From the NCBI RefSeq assembly GCF_002234675.1, contig NC_019879.2, positions 24,547,855 through 24,611,854 of the forward strand: a stretch of 64,000 bases of DNA, read 5' to 3'. Every line of letters begins with the position of its first letter. Position 1 is the stretch's first letter. The position numbers and the translations under genes are program-made. This document shows, one piece after another, positions 11,482-24,524 of the stretch. The notes under the pieces were generated by a model that saw nothing but the letters and a program-made list of their open reading frames with translations, was not told the origin of the DNA and ran no database searches. The DNA comes from Oryzias latipes (lineage: Eukaryota > Chordata > Actinopteri > Beloniformes > Adrianichthyidae).

Positions 11482-14400
11482 TTTGAAAGCTTCTTTCAAC
11501 CAGTGTCTGTTTTCTTCTGCCACAGAGCTGATGAACACAAATGAATCCACAACACATGACTGTCAGACTGCAGTTTTATACAAACCTCCACCTCAGACTG
11601 TCTCAGGTGTTCTCCGTCAATAAATCAGTCAATAATCAGCTTCACTTCTCCAAACATTTACTTTTGAACAAAGGCTGCTTTTCAATTAACAAATGGGATG
11701 TTAACCTTTTGTAACACAAACATCTCAAAGTTGGGCTGTTTTTCCCCCTAGAATAAATTTACTCTGGAGGGAGTGTATCATTTTTTAACAAGAAGGTTTA
11801 AAACCGATCCTATTTTATTTTCTTCTTTTGTGCATCTTTTTTTAATGATGTTATCTCTTGATAATCAATAAGATTTGTTTTTCTCTTTTTTATTGTAACG
11901 ATCTGCTTATTTGATTATGTGGCTAAAGAGACACATGGTGTTGTAAGCGTGCTTACATTTCAAAGATGAAGAACCACAACACTGCATACATGTCAGATAA
12001 TTCATAAATTCAATCTTTGAAATTTCAAAGAAAAATAGTTTTTCTATTTTATATAAAATAAAAAACCCATGCCCCAGTTCTAGATTTTCACCAGTAGGGG
12101 GCGACAAAGCACCGCTGTATTTAAAGCCAAAAGCTTTGATACATGGTTTATGGTTAAATCACGTTCAGAGTAAATAATATCGATTCAAATTTGAGTTAAA
12201 ACTGAATATTTATTAAAATAATCGTTTAAGGATTGGAAAAGAAAACCTTTTAAGGATTAATGTTGCTGTTCTAATCAGGATTAGTTAGAGTAAACTGGGG
12301 ATTTGCTGTGAGATTTTTGGCAGACAAAACTGTCAGCTGTTTTAACAATGTGGATTGAAAATACAATCAGTTTATCTTTGTATAATAACATGTTTTTGCT
12401 TTTTAATTTGACTTTAAAATTACAAGAGAGACTGAACAATCAGTACTCAACTTTTTGGTTGTTTGCTTTTTGTCTTTATGTTTGTTTTCCATCTTTAAGA
12501 AAGTTTGGCTTTTCTTTAAGCTTGGTGTCAAATTGAGTTTATTTTTATTACAATCTTACAATTAAAATCATTTTTCATCTTTGCATAATTTATTTTGTCC
12601 ATTATGCTAACTATTTTGACTTCTCACACAGTAAATGTTAACATAAAATACATTTCTACTAAATGTACAAAAAACACTTAACATTCATTCATTTTTATTT
12701 AAAATAAAGGTGTTTTTTTCAAACACTTGCTCACTTTTCCATTTTACTTTTGTCTTATGTCCTGTTTTTAGTAGATTTCACTTTTTACACATTTTCATTT
12801 GGATTAAGCAAGTGTTTTAATGCTTAAAAGATCATTTTCATCAGAAAATTACCGCTTACACGTTTAACATCAGTTTAACATTTTCTATGTGCATTTTTCT
12901 CATGTTTCTCCACATTTGAGAATCAGACTAACAAATCACACATTCATAAATGATAAAAATGTTAAATAATCTTAGAGTTGTGAAATTGTGCTTCAGCTGG
13001 TCTTGGCTTTGTTTGTTTTCCAATTTCTCCTCTTCAAATGAACAATTTGTTTACTTTTTTTATTATCATTTAAGTTAAGATTACTGACTTAGTTATTTAG
13101 TGTATTGCAAACAAATGTAAAAATTACATTGCTATTATTTTTTTTTACGTTTTCATTTGAAAATCTCTGCAAAGTACAAACAGCAAAATAATAGTGTGTC
13201 TCCAAAAAGTCAACCTATTCATCGGAACATTGTGTTCTTATTTCATTAAAATATTTTATATGTATTATTATTAGTATTTTTTTTATTAAAAAGATTAGTA
13301 ATTAATCAATAATTAGTAATATTTATTATGGATGACGTATTTAAAAAAATTATTTTAATGGCAGAAATCTTAAGAAATTGGTTGTTTTGTATTGGGAGGC
13401 TCATTTTAATTTTTAAAGACAGTTTGAATCCAATATTCACATCTTAAATTTAAAAAATCTCCTTCAATGAGAATGCCTAATAGTGACTTTTTTAATTTGT
13501 TATTTGCTTTTTTTCCAATTTTTTCTCATCTCAACCTTTCAGTGTTTACTCTTTTTGCAGAAATTATGGGATCCTTAATGATGTTGTAACATGTTTTTTT
13601 AAAGGAACAACAACAAAAAATGAAAAAATTAAATTTCATGGTTTTACCAGCAAATAAGCTCAATAAACTGAAAGTCATTGGAAACAAAAAACAAGTGGGA
13701 GCAAAAATAATAGTTCAAAAAAAGCGTACATGTGTTTATTAATAGCATCGTGCAATGCTTTTTCCTCAATTAGTAAAATATTAAAGAGATTATTCAATGC
13801 AATTGTGTTAACAGCTGAGAAGGTGAAATTAAGGGTTTTTGCCTTTCACATGTTGCCAATTGAAACTAATCATAAACCCTGCAGTGAAAATAATAAAAAT
13901 AAGTCAAAGCAATCCCAGTTTTTAACCATATATATACCATATAAACCATACCATATATATGATATACAAGGTTGTAAATTCTTTTTGCAACAATCCAAGA
14001 TTTCCAATCTTATTATTGTAATCTTTTATTTTGGAGGAAAGAAAGTGTCAATGTTGAATAACGTTCAGCGTGTGAAAGAACTTTTAGTTAATTATGGGAC
14101 ACAACTAGGAATATTTCCTAATTCTCTTCAGTATAATTTGTTGAGACATTTCAAACTTATAGTGAATATATTAATAAATAAAAGTGTAAATCATTCTTCC
14201 AAAAACGCCAATTCCAAAACAATCAAATATGACTTTTAACAAACTTGCATGTAGATCAGTAACAGATGTCTGTAATCTGAGCCTCTGACACAGTGTGGAG
14301 GTTATTGAGACACAAAATATGATAATTCATAAAACAATTATTATTCTATTAAAGGAAAAATTTGTTTCTTTTTTTTGTTTTTCCTGATTTGGGCATTTTG

Positions 14401-15545
14401 CAAAGGGTTGCATTTTTGTGCAAAAAACACTTCAAACATGTTTCCTTTCAAAGCAGTTATAGTTTTCAATGGCATACACCTCAGGAAAATGTTGACAATA
14501 AATTTGTAATAATTAAAAGATACTCATTAAATTTGGGCACAGACTTTTATAAGTTTGCGTTTAATGTATCTGTCCATGTCTTCTGCACGCTTTGGTGAGA
14601 AACATTTTTCATTTTGTCCTGCAGTAATTCTCCTGTCAGAATTCTGACTCACATGTCTTCTGATGTTTCGTTTTCATCTGTGTCCTTTTAATAACTTTTG
14701 CATTTGAGTAAAAAGCAAAGATTGCTCTGGACAACATTTATTTGTTTCATTAGTTGTTTTTTTTAGCCCAACACAAGTCTAAATTTGTCTCATTATAAGA
14801 AAGTGTGTTTACTTTACTGTCAACAAAACCACAGTTCTGCCCTCTAAAGAAGATTATCTGTGGCTATGTCCTTAACTTTCCTTCTCGGAACTTAAATTTT
14901 AATTCAGATGCTTTAAAATGTAATAAAAATCAACAATCCTGGAAATCAAAGTGTCACCATTGTACTATGAAAGAAACTTTCTGTAAATTCTGGCTCTGTT
15001 TTGTCAAAAAAGTTAAGTTAATTCACTGTTAACTTCCTAAAATATTTAATAAAAAAGGCTCAGTGGCAAGATCAATGCAAGGCTGTTTATTCAGGAATTT
15101 GTCATTTTATTTACATCCAAATAAATTATGTTCCATGTGATAATTCCAGGATCTTGTAACATTTCATTGTAAAAAAAAAAAATCCTCTGTTTGTATAGTT
15201 TCTGTATTTTCCTCATGCTGAGGCTCCTGCTCTCATCTTTGTCTGTGCATCTCTGTGCTGCAATGAGACCTGGAGGGTTTGAGGTATTGTTCATGTCCAC
15301 TCCAGCAGCAGGAACAAGCTTTTCATCCACACACTCTGCCCACTGAATACAGTTTGACAGACGGGATCAGTCTGACAACCAACAGAGCAGGAAGCTGCAG
15401 AAAGGATTAGGCAGACGGTCTACTACCGTTTTATGTTTTTTATTTTTAGTCTTGTTTACTATATTTTATTTTTCAAAAAATGACTATGAATATGTCTAAC
15501 ACAAATTTGACCCTTTGATTAAAAGGATCTTCTATTTTCTGTCAT
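11482..15545. other. 4-kb AT-rich gene-free region
   Basis: The upstream flank of nqo1 copy B grades into strongly AT-rich sequence. A 169-codon plus-strand frame at 13,730-14,239 has no recognisable domain and a composition expected of chance in AT-rich DNA. A block bounded by two AATAATAG motifs (13,190 and 13,708) may be an old repeat. No RNA gene was recognised. Confidence 0.4.
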
Positions 15546-15558
15546 AACCATGTGCATC

Positions 15559-15682
15559 GCCCTGCAACAGACTGGCGACCTGTCCAAGATGTCCCCTGCC
15601 TTCGCCCACGAGTGGCCGGGATAGGCTCCAGCAGCCCCGTGACCCCGAAAGGGGCACAACGGGTTTGGAAGATGAATGAATG
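15559..15682 (+). mobile_element. 5'-truncated retroposon with 13-bp target duplication
   Basis: The 124-bp insert (GCCCTGCAACAGACTGGCGA at its start) matches the 3' part of the SINE-like element at 9351-9663 and ends in a GATGAATGAATG-like tail. It is flanked by a perfect 13-bp duplication AACCATGTGCATC at 15,546-15,558 and 15,683-15,695. This is the signature of target-primed reverse transcription with 5' truncation. Confidence 0.85.
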
Positions 15683-15695
15683 AACCATGTGCATC

Positions 15696-16626
15696 ACCAG
15701 TAGATGGTTTTATCCTTTCCAGTTAAATAGTCATCACTTCCTAATGGGTCAATTGTTTTATTTTCAAATATCACTTCCTTATTTTATTTTTTTAACAGCT
15801 CCCAAAACATGTCTACAGTGACAATACTTAATATTGACGGTCAATTCTTCTGGATCCAGGTTTTTTTGGTGTTTTAATAGCAGTTTGGCTTTGGTTAAAA
15901 AAAATACTCCCGAATATCTGATGAAATTTGGCATTTTAGAAGGTGACATGGAACTAAACTTATTTTAAATGTTGGTATGCACCCAATATAGTGCATTTGC
16001 CCCATATAATGCAAGACTTGCAAAAATATATTTGATTTTTGATCAACCCACAAAGTTAAATGAAAACTGAAAAAACACCACAAGGATCAGAGAAAGTTTA
16101 AAATCTTGGACTTTAAATTGTGGAAAATGAAGGTTTAAATATAACCCAATTTAAGCATTTTGTTTAAAAAAGTATAAAAAGATTCTGAAATCTGATAGAT
16201 CTGACTTAAAAAGCTACCAAGAAAATAGAATTCCTTTTTTATTTCATTATATTTATCAATTAAAGAAGGTTTCTAAATAAAATTATTTTGAGGACAGAGT
16301 CTGATCTCTTATCCTTTGTTTGGAGTCTTGCAGCTAATTTCAACCAAAATGTTTAAACTAAAACAATAATAAACAGAAGAAATTATCTAGGTAAATTTGT
16401 CAAATGCATTTTAAATGTCTGTTTTACTTACGACTCAGGTTACATCTTTGTGCCAATTTCTTTTTCAATTTTAATATTGTTAATCATAATTGTTATTTAA
16501 ACTACTGTATTTTTCATGCAGATTTATTTCGTTTTATCTCAATATTATGTACTTCATGTTGAGAAATTATTTGTTGAAAAAACTGAATAAATATCCAGGG
16601 GGAAAAATAGAAATATGATGGTTTGT
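15696..16626. other. gene-free AT-rich stretch
   Basis: No feature is recognised. The stretch separates the truncated retroposon from the repeats just upstream of the candidate vangl1 promoter. Confidence 0.4.
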
Positions 16627-16789
<163 letters not shown>

Positions 16790-16799
16790 GAAAATTATA

Positions 16800-17016
16800 T
16801 TTCTGTGCAGATGTCGTTTGTGAAATCTGCCGTTGGAGCGCCCTCTTGCGGTGAGATGTCAGAACGGGAGTCATTAGGAGCTGCACATCCCCTCTGCCTT
16901 CCTCTCTGCGCCTTTCAGCCACAATGAACGGGCTCTTCTGAGGAAGACGCGCCTTTCAGGAGGCGAGCAGGAAAGGAGGCGAGCTGTTTGGACTATGAGC
17001 CCCCTCCGGATCACAG
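16800..17016 (+). promoter_or_regulatory. vangl1: candidate promoter and non-coding first exon of vangl1
   Basis: Base composition turns GC-richer here (repeated GGAGGCGAGC-type blocks) and the segment ends in a consensus donor, ATCACAG at 17,010-17,016 followed by GTAAGACC. The next plausible acceptor in a gene context is at 24,888-24,889 (GTGTCCCTCAG), 176 nt before the vangl1 start codon. An ATG at 16,924 opens only a four-codon frame, compatible with a 5' UTR. The link to vangl1 is inferred. The transcription start cannot be placed, and the exon could belong to an unrelated transcript. Confidence 0.4.
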
Positions 17017-18023
17017 GTAAGACCTTACATCTCTACCTTTCCCAGCGTTCGCCTCCAGGTGAGGCGTGTCTTTCCCCCCTCCAAAAGATAAAATAAAGCC
17101 GGAGACGCGCTAGCTGATCTCAAAAACTGATCGTGGCGACAAACGGGATTCTTCCCGCCGGGATGGTTTGGGCGTCGTTTTTTTTTGTTTATTTTTTTTA
17201 CATGCAGGTGCAGCTTCGTGGGTCTCATATGCAGAGACCCCGCTCCTCTTAAAGGGACATGAATCTGGGATGGGAAGCATTGAAGTGATTGCAGATCTCG
17301 TGCAGGCCACTGTGCTGAAGTGCGTTCAGGCTGATCCTCCTGCAGCTGTGCGTCAGGCTGCAGACTCCGGGGTGTGTGCAGCCGCCTGCAGGGCTGCCTG
17401 CACAGCTGGAACTCCTGACTCCCACTCACCTTTGAGGTGCACGGATGCCTCCTGAGGAGCAGGGGAGTCTGAGAAACTCTGGATAAGATGACTCATGGAT
17501 ATCAGTCCTTGATGGAAGGTGATCAAAGGAAAGGACCCTGTCTTACTCTTACTGAAGCCTTTTGTTCTCTTTAGTTTTCTGACTGGCTGGACAGAATGTC
17601 AGAGGGGTAATGGGAGGTGGAATTGCCTTTGGGCTACGGGGGAGCACGAGGAAGCAGGGATGGTGTAATGCATGCTCCATAATGGACAGTTTGCATTGAC
17701 ATAAAAGCTCTTTTTACCAGGAATGTCCTGTTCTGCAACCCCCAACCTCCTTCTCTTTTCCTACTGTACTTTTCTGTCATTCCACATGAGCGAACTTGAT
17801 GTCTGAAGTGCCCAACTATGTATCCCATCTTTACTTGATGACTGTGGCTTCAAAAAATCAAAGCAGCATCGGATTTAAAACAAATTTGAATTTTTTGAAG
17901 CTGTGTTTTCATAAAATAAGAAATATATCTGTTTATTTTGGAGTATTTGAAAGATGTGATTGAAGTGGATTTTTAAAAGTGGCTTGATGAAATGAAACCC
18001 ACTCTGGATTTCTGCACTACAAG

Positions 18024-18830
18024 CCTAAAAATGGGAAGAAAATCCCTAGAAAACAAAATTACCAGTCCATGCAGCAAGTCCTTTTTTAAATAGTAAGAAA
18101 TCTGATAATGAGATGTGAAAATCCTGAACACATTAGTTAAAAGCTAACTGTCTGATAGAATCAATTCAAATTCAATGATATGCAGCATTTTTAGCTATTA
18201 TAAGCAAATAGTTTGTATTTTGTATCTTTACTCTTTTTATTTTTGTACATTTTCCTCTTGCTCTTGTATTTATACACTGTATTCTTGCACTGCTGCATAT
18301 TTGCACAGACAACTCGTTTTTGCACAACTGATGTCATCTGTTTGTCCTGAGCTGCTCTGGTTAATATTTATAACAGTGATTACAATAAAATATTCTGATT
18401 CTGATTTTTCTTAGTATTTATAAACCTAACCGTAGATCATTTTAATCAAAGTGACAAAAAACTACAAGTGGAAATAACTCATTTTAGAAAACAATATGTA
18501 AATAAAATCCAAACTTAAAAATCGAAATTTTTGTTTCCAAATAATGACAATGACCGTCTGAACTTTTATTGAACTTCATAAAGACTTTCTCAAAACTAAT
18601 GTTTTGAATGTTTTGTCTTATTGTCAAAAGAATCTTGACTCATTTGAATATTATAAATATATAATTAGATCCTAGCTCTTAATGAGACAAAAAATCATAA
18701 CTGATTTTGAGAAAAGCTTGGAAAGTTGTAGAGCAACGAGAAGCTAAATTGGAAACCTGGTAAAATGTCTTAAATGTGGCAAAGCAAGGTTTTAAATCTT
18801 TGCAAGTGTCAAACAGTGTGCTAAAAGTAA
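18024..18830. repeat. dispersed repeat, copy 1, interrupted by an L2-like end
   Basis: Several blocks match 23,800-24,520 in the same order: GCCTAAAAAT, GATAGAATYARTTCAAA, AAATAGTTTGTATTTT, GATCCTAGCTCTTAATGAGAC, TCTTTGCAAG. The match is broken at 18,216-18,406 by a LINE-type 3' end. The terminal motif TTTTGCAGTG seen in copy 2 suggests the teleost MITE group with CACTGCAAAAA ends. Confidence 0.55.
18216..18406 (+). mobile_element. L2-like LINE 3' end, nested insertion
   Basis: The segment ends ATAAAATATTCTGATTCTGA, the short tandem terminus typical of L2-like LINEs. It interrupts the surrounding repeat, which continues on both sides when compared with its relative at 23.8-24.5 kb. It is a 5'-truncated insertion. 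Confidence 0.6.
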
Positions 18831-19844
18831 CCTTTTCTGTCTGGGAGTTTTAATAAAACAGAGCAGCTACAAGAACACATCATTTTTCTGTATTAAATTC
18901 AGCTTATTTAAAAAAAAATAAAGTGGAAAAAAGCTGCTGGAAGTGGCAGAACGGAGGCTGCAATGTCTTCAATGTCTGCGTGGGTTTAGTGCTTTGTGGT
19001 TTGTTGACTGCTGTGAAAGTGTGAAACAGCCAGCTGCTGCATGTGGCGGATTATGGCATCAGGCCACCACAGAAGGGTGTATATGGAGGAAGGAAGGAAG
19101 GAAAAATGGGGTTTATGCGAGAGCACAGGTGCCATGGCAACCAGGCCTCAGCATGAGCTGTGGATATGAGATTGATCGGTACCATTTAGGGGTGATAAGA
19201 CCATTCTGGACGCCCTAATGACACGTCAGATTCCCATCCGCTCAGCAAAGGAAGATTTCGGCAAAACTCAAACCACACTCTCCTATAATTTTCTCCAAAT
19301 GACACGTTGCAGCTCTGCTGGCTCCAAGAGCCAGGCTTATTTTTGAAAACGTGACGTGTGTGCACCTCTCTGTGTAATTACGTTAGCCCCCGCTGCTCGG
19401 TGACCTCCGTCCACTAAATAAACACATTAATGAATGTTTGTTTTACATTAGTGTCACTCCCTGCCCCTGTGAGTCGGTGCAGCCAGGCAGAAGGATGTGC
19501 AGCGATGCAGCTGAACTTCAATGGAGAGTGCGTTTTCTACCGAGGAGGGCCGCCGCTCAGAGGGAGCACATTTGTACCCTCGTCTGCTGCGTTCGCAGTT
19601 ACCCTTGCTCTGTCATTGATAGCTTTTCTTACCCCGTGGCTGCGATTTTCCACGTGACCTGGTTCACGGTGTCTCCACTTGCTCGTCTTGTGGATGAAGT
19701 GGCCTCTCAGTGGGGTCCCCCTTGGCCCACATGCTCACAGATCAGCACTCAGGGGGCTAACAGCTTTCTTCCAAATCATCAGGTTTATTCGTTTTACCAT
19801 AAAAAACTATTATTTCACATCTTTCACATCTCCAGTCCCCCCAC

Positions 19845-19847
<3 letters not shown>

Positions 19848-19876
<29 letters not shown>
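19848..19876. repeat. CA dinucleotide repeat
   Basis: About 14 CA units following a cytosine-rich stretch. This is a short microsatellite in the putative vangl1 intron 1. Confidence 0.9.
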
Positions 19877-20689
19877 CACCCAATTTACTCCCAGCCAGGG
19901 TGATTGATTGTTGCTCCTCAACGGGGCCTCCTGCCTCCTGCGTTGCCAGGGCAACAGTGGACTCTTCAGATGCGAGTTAGAGATGAAAAACGAGCGTGAT
20001 GCCGTCGAATTCGATGAACGACATTTGAGGCAGTTAAGAAAGAGGGCTTTCACCAAAGCACGCTGCATCTGACAGACTGAGACCAGCAGACAATCTGCTG
20101 AGGAGTCCAGAGAGGAGCACCAGCAAAACATGAAGGCTGGGCTTTTTAAAAATCCTTTTTCTCAATCAAACATGCGACAAGATGCTTGGTTGTGAAAACA
20201 CATGAAATCACTTCCTGTAAGGTCAAAACATGTTTTTCCTTTAACCTTTAGCCATCCATCCAGGTTTGCATTAAATTCAGTTTAAATGAATAGTTGTAAC
20301 AAAATTCATCTTTATAGGAAAGAAAAAAAGTTTTTTGAAATAAAAATTGAAACATAAATAAATATTGAATAGAAACTTAAGTTAAATCTTGACTATTGAA
20401 TCTAAAATAGTCTAAAATATGTATATTAATCTGGTAATTGGAATTATTTTGTCTGAAAATAAGCTTGTTTTGCTGCAAAAACGTAGGTATTTTTATACAC
20501 AATCCAAATGCCGTTATCTCCAGTCTGTTATAATCTTTGGACTACAAACTATAATTACACATTCAAACTTTTATCTCCTAAAAATTACTGGGCACATGTA
20601 AATTATTTAAAGAAGTAAAATAAAACTTTCCTCAGATTAAAGGTTTCTTGAAGCAAAATCCCTCACTAGATAAAACCTCAAATAATATG

Positions 20690-21065
20690 TGAAATTGACA
20701 AAAAGAAAAATAATTACCATAGAGATATTGCATAAAATAAGATATTTTCAAGATCAAATGACTAAATATTAAAGATTTATTGTTTTGAAACAAGTCGTTA
20801 CATTTCAAAAGTTACTAGTGAGTTAGTTTTGCCTTATATCAAGTGTAATATTCCTTTTGTAGTGTATGCACATGAAAAAACTATTACCAAGTATCCTTTT
20901 ATACTTGATATAAGACAAAACGAACTCCCTAGTAACTTTTTTGTAACATGTAATGACTTGCTTTAAGACAATAAATCTTACATTTCTTTTCTGAGTCATT
21001 TTATCTTAAAAACATTTGCTTAAGGCAATATCTCTAATGAAACAAAAGTTTTTTTACTTATAATA
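20690..21065. repeat. large imperfect inverted repeat (fold-back element)
   Basis: The inner arms at about 20,771-20,848 and 20,902-20,980 are near-complementary: AAGTTACTAGTGAGTTAG on the left against the complement of GAACTCCCTAGTAACTTT on the right. Complementarity continues outward to about 20,690 and 21,065 (AGAGATATTGC blocks). A terminal-type motif TTTTTTTCCAGTG at about 21,385-21,397 may mark the outer right end. It has no coding capacity and is probably a fold-back MITE. Confidence 0.7.
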
Positions 21066-23414
21066 AACATTTAATTTTGACAAGTTAACCCTAAAATATG
21101 TATTTTTAGCCTCAATTTAAGTGGTCTAAAATAGGATATATTTTTGGTGGAAGTATACGCATGTATAAATGTACCTACTTTAAAGATAAGAAATGTTTCC
21201 TTAACAGTAAACGCTTATTTAAAGCCAAAATATTTCAAATTACCAGAGTAAGATATCGAAATATAAGTGTTTATAGCTAATTCCAAGAGTAAATTTTGTC
21301 TTAAGACCTTACGACTTCTTTTAAGGAATCATACCAAGGCAGATCTTTTATTGTATATTTCATTTATGTCTTTTAAGAAGGACTTTTTTTCCAGTGGGGA
21401 CTTTAGTGAAGGGAGAACAATAATGGGGCAGTTATCAGCTGATGGTAGGAGGCAGAAATTCTTTGAGGCATCATGAAATTGAATCTTTATGATTTAACTT
21501 AATTTAGAAAAAAAAAACACTGAAAATGATCACATGTACAGTGATACGAGCAACAATAAAGATGAAAGAGAAATCATGAACCATGGAGTAGATAAGAACC
21601 ATAGTTAAAAGCCTTTTTGCTGCGGTATGTGAGTCATCAACTTGGGCCAGCTGCCACTCGCATCAGACCTCCGCCATCTTGAAGACTTCTGTGGCTGAGT
21701 TCACGTTCATGGGCGTACGTTATGACGTCATCACGTCTCATTACTCATAAGTTTTGACTCCAAGGTTTCATTTACTCAAAATGTTTTAGTCCAATAAAGA
21801 TATAACTGTGGCAAAAGTTGAATCGGCTTATAGGTTTAAAGCTGACTCAACTTGTTTGTTACTTTTGAGTTCAGTGATCATAAAACTTTTGAGCTCATTG
21901 GACTATTCGGGTTTACAGTGTGGGATACCAGAAAGTTCTGATCTCATTTGGTAAACCAACTCAAAAATGTAAAAACCAAAAAGAAATGTTTTATTTTTAT
22001 TCAGGTTTTCCATCTTGCAAAACCGATATCTGTCATTAGGAGTTTACAAAATATGGCAAAAACATTTTTTGGAAAAGCAAAAAAAAATATTATTAGATGC
22101 ATATATTTAGGGTTTCCATAATTACAGTGTTCACAGTTAGGTTATACACACATAATATCCACTCAAATAAAGCCTTTTGTGAAGTAGTCTGACCAGCTGC
22201 ATATATTTGTTTGCTACCAGGGTAAAAAAAAACACATTTGTGTTCTTAATCTTTACCTTACCTAGTGAAAAAATGGTTTAACGTAACTCGCAACTCCCGC
22301 TTTCATATGCATTCCTGCAATAAAACTGTAGGGATTGTGAGCTTGTCATTTTTTGCTCAAGTTCTGTTTTGAATTGTCCTTTTTTGTCCGTCACACCATT
22401 TTCTGGTGATTCACAGCTGTTTTCATCTCAGTACATTGTTCTGTTCTGCTGTGTCACCCTTTTTGTTTCGCTTTTTGTCATGTTCTGGTTCATTTATCAA
22501 ATGTTTAAGATTCTTTTACTCACAATGTTTACATTTTTATTTTGACATTTTTTTAAGGGTTGCATATTTTTTTAAAACAAAATGTTAATTTCAATGCCTC
22601 CCTTTGAGGAATAAAAAGTAAAGTCTTCTGAATGGTCCTTTAACTTCCATAATAAATGCGATGGAGTTGACTAAATGATTTATACAGCTAATTTGGTAAC
22701 GCGGCATCATTGGTCACGGCTCAGCTTTTCCTTCCTCTCACAGATCTTTCATTCGATTTTGAAAGCTTGGTTCTAACATTAAAATCCAAAACTTTCCATC
22801 TTTTTATCTTAACATTAAGCTTTCTAGGATTGTATTTTTTTGCATTTCGTATTCCGAGGAAATTCTGTCGCCCATGTTTCCACACCAACACCAACTCAGT
22901 TCTGCTCCGATTGGGCCAAAAACCTCCAACCACCCTGATCGCATTCAAGCGCCCAACATGCTGCATGTGCTAATTTCATGTTTGCAGGCATTGTTGGCTT
23001 CAGAGGAAACAAGCGGCCTGTAAATGAGGTGCAGTGTGACTCCGGTTAGTAATTGAGATGGTGCAAGGGATGAATATTAGCTGCCGGTTGTCAGGGTAAC
23101 GGCTGGAAGATAGACAGGATGGAGATTGATGTCTAAAAAGAATAGAGGTGACTAGTGAAGCAGACAGTCTGCCCAAGAGGAAAATGCAAAAGTTCAACAG
23201 CATTTCTGGGGTAAATATGTTAGTTTAAGATAATTTTTTAGTCCTATTACTGTTTTAGATGGGCCTCCATGCCAAGCACACAGGTTTCTTAAAGGGGGTG
23301 TGAGGTTACACACAGGTTTTATAGCGGCTGCACCCAAAGTACTTCCTTCCTATGATGAGGCGTTCAAGGATGAATTTTTTGGTACTGACCCTGAATACAC
23401 AAACTGTTTTCGCT

Positions 23415-24524
23415 CACTGCAAAAATAGCAAGTCAGCATTGAAACAGACAAATTACAAGACACTTTGACCGTGAGCGAATGATCGCCCAGATAACGGCTC
23501 CGCGGCTGATTTAGCTGTAACTGAACTCATGTTCGACTCCGGAGGTTTAGATCGGAGGATTAACTTCTCAAAGCTTCATTCTTGGTCTCATAGAAAGCCT
23601 TTGAGAAGTTAAAACACTTCCAAAGAAGTTGATTTACTTCAGACAACAGGGCCTTTCTTTATAGTGCATAGTGCTGAAGTAAATAAAACAGCAGATAAAA
23701 ACAGTTTCTGAAAGAATCTTTTACTCACAGATGCATCAAACAGCTTATGTTTTCCTGTAAACACTGTTCCTTATGTTACCTCCACTCCAAAAAGAGTTTG
23801 CCTAAAAATAGGAAAAGAGCACTAATCTCAAGACGAAAATCACTAGAAAGCGGGGAAATCATCTTTTCGTGCAGAAGTAAGATATCATAATCGACAAACA
23901 ATGAGTTCCACACAAGCATTCAAAAAAAGGGAGCCAAAAACACAAACTGTTTGATAGAATTAGTTCAAAATGAATGTTCTATGGCCCGATAACTATTTTT
24001 TTGTTAGTTCTAAGTAAATAGTTTGTATTTTTTTAGATTTAATGAACCTAATAGTAGTAAATTTTGATTACAGTGACTACAAACTAGTGTAATGAGAGGA
24101 AATGACTCATTTTAGAACTAAATATGAACAAAACAAGAATAAGATCTCAGTATAAGCGTATATAGTGATAGTATAAGTTGGTCCGTCTTAAAACCTTCAT
24201 AAAATACATATATTTTTTGTTTCCAAAATAAAGACAATGAATCCCATCTAAACATTCATTAAACTTTATAATAAAATGATTTCAATGGAACCAAAAATTA
24301 TAGTGCAATTTGAGTTTTTTTTAGTTTAAAATCATGTTGTTTTTTAATTTCAAGAGTTTGTAGCAAAGATTTTGATTAATTTTAATGATGATTTCCTTAT
24401 TTCTAGATCCTAGCTCTTAATGAGACGAAAAAATCTAGACTTTAGAGCAAAGAGAATTTAAACTTAAAACCTGGTAAAATATCTAGAATGTCTAAATCTT
24501 TGCAAGAACCAACATTTTGCAGTG
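23415..24524. repeat. dispersed repeat, copy 2 (CACTGCAAAAA-ended MITE group)
   Basis: Candidate ends are CACTGCAAAAATAG at 23,415 and CATTTTGCAGTG ending at 24,524. The interior from 23,800 matches the repeat at 18.0-18.8 kb. No clean target duplication is visible, so the left boundary is uncertain. It is non-coding. Confidence 0.45.

Noticed and set aside
13730-14239. 169-codon open frame on the plus strand
   Set aside because: It lies in a strongly AT-rich region, has no domain, signal or splice context, and its lysine/asparagine/isoleucine-rich content is expected by chance.
21590-22010. Another MITE suggested by the motif ATTCGGGTTTACAGTG near 21,908
   Set aside because: It may be a CACTGTAAA-ended element, but I could not find a matching left end or target duplication.
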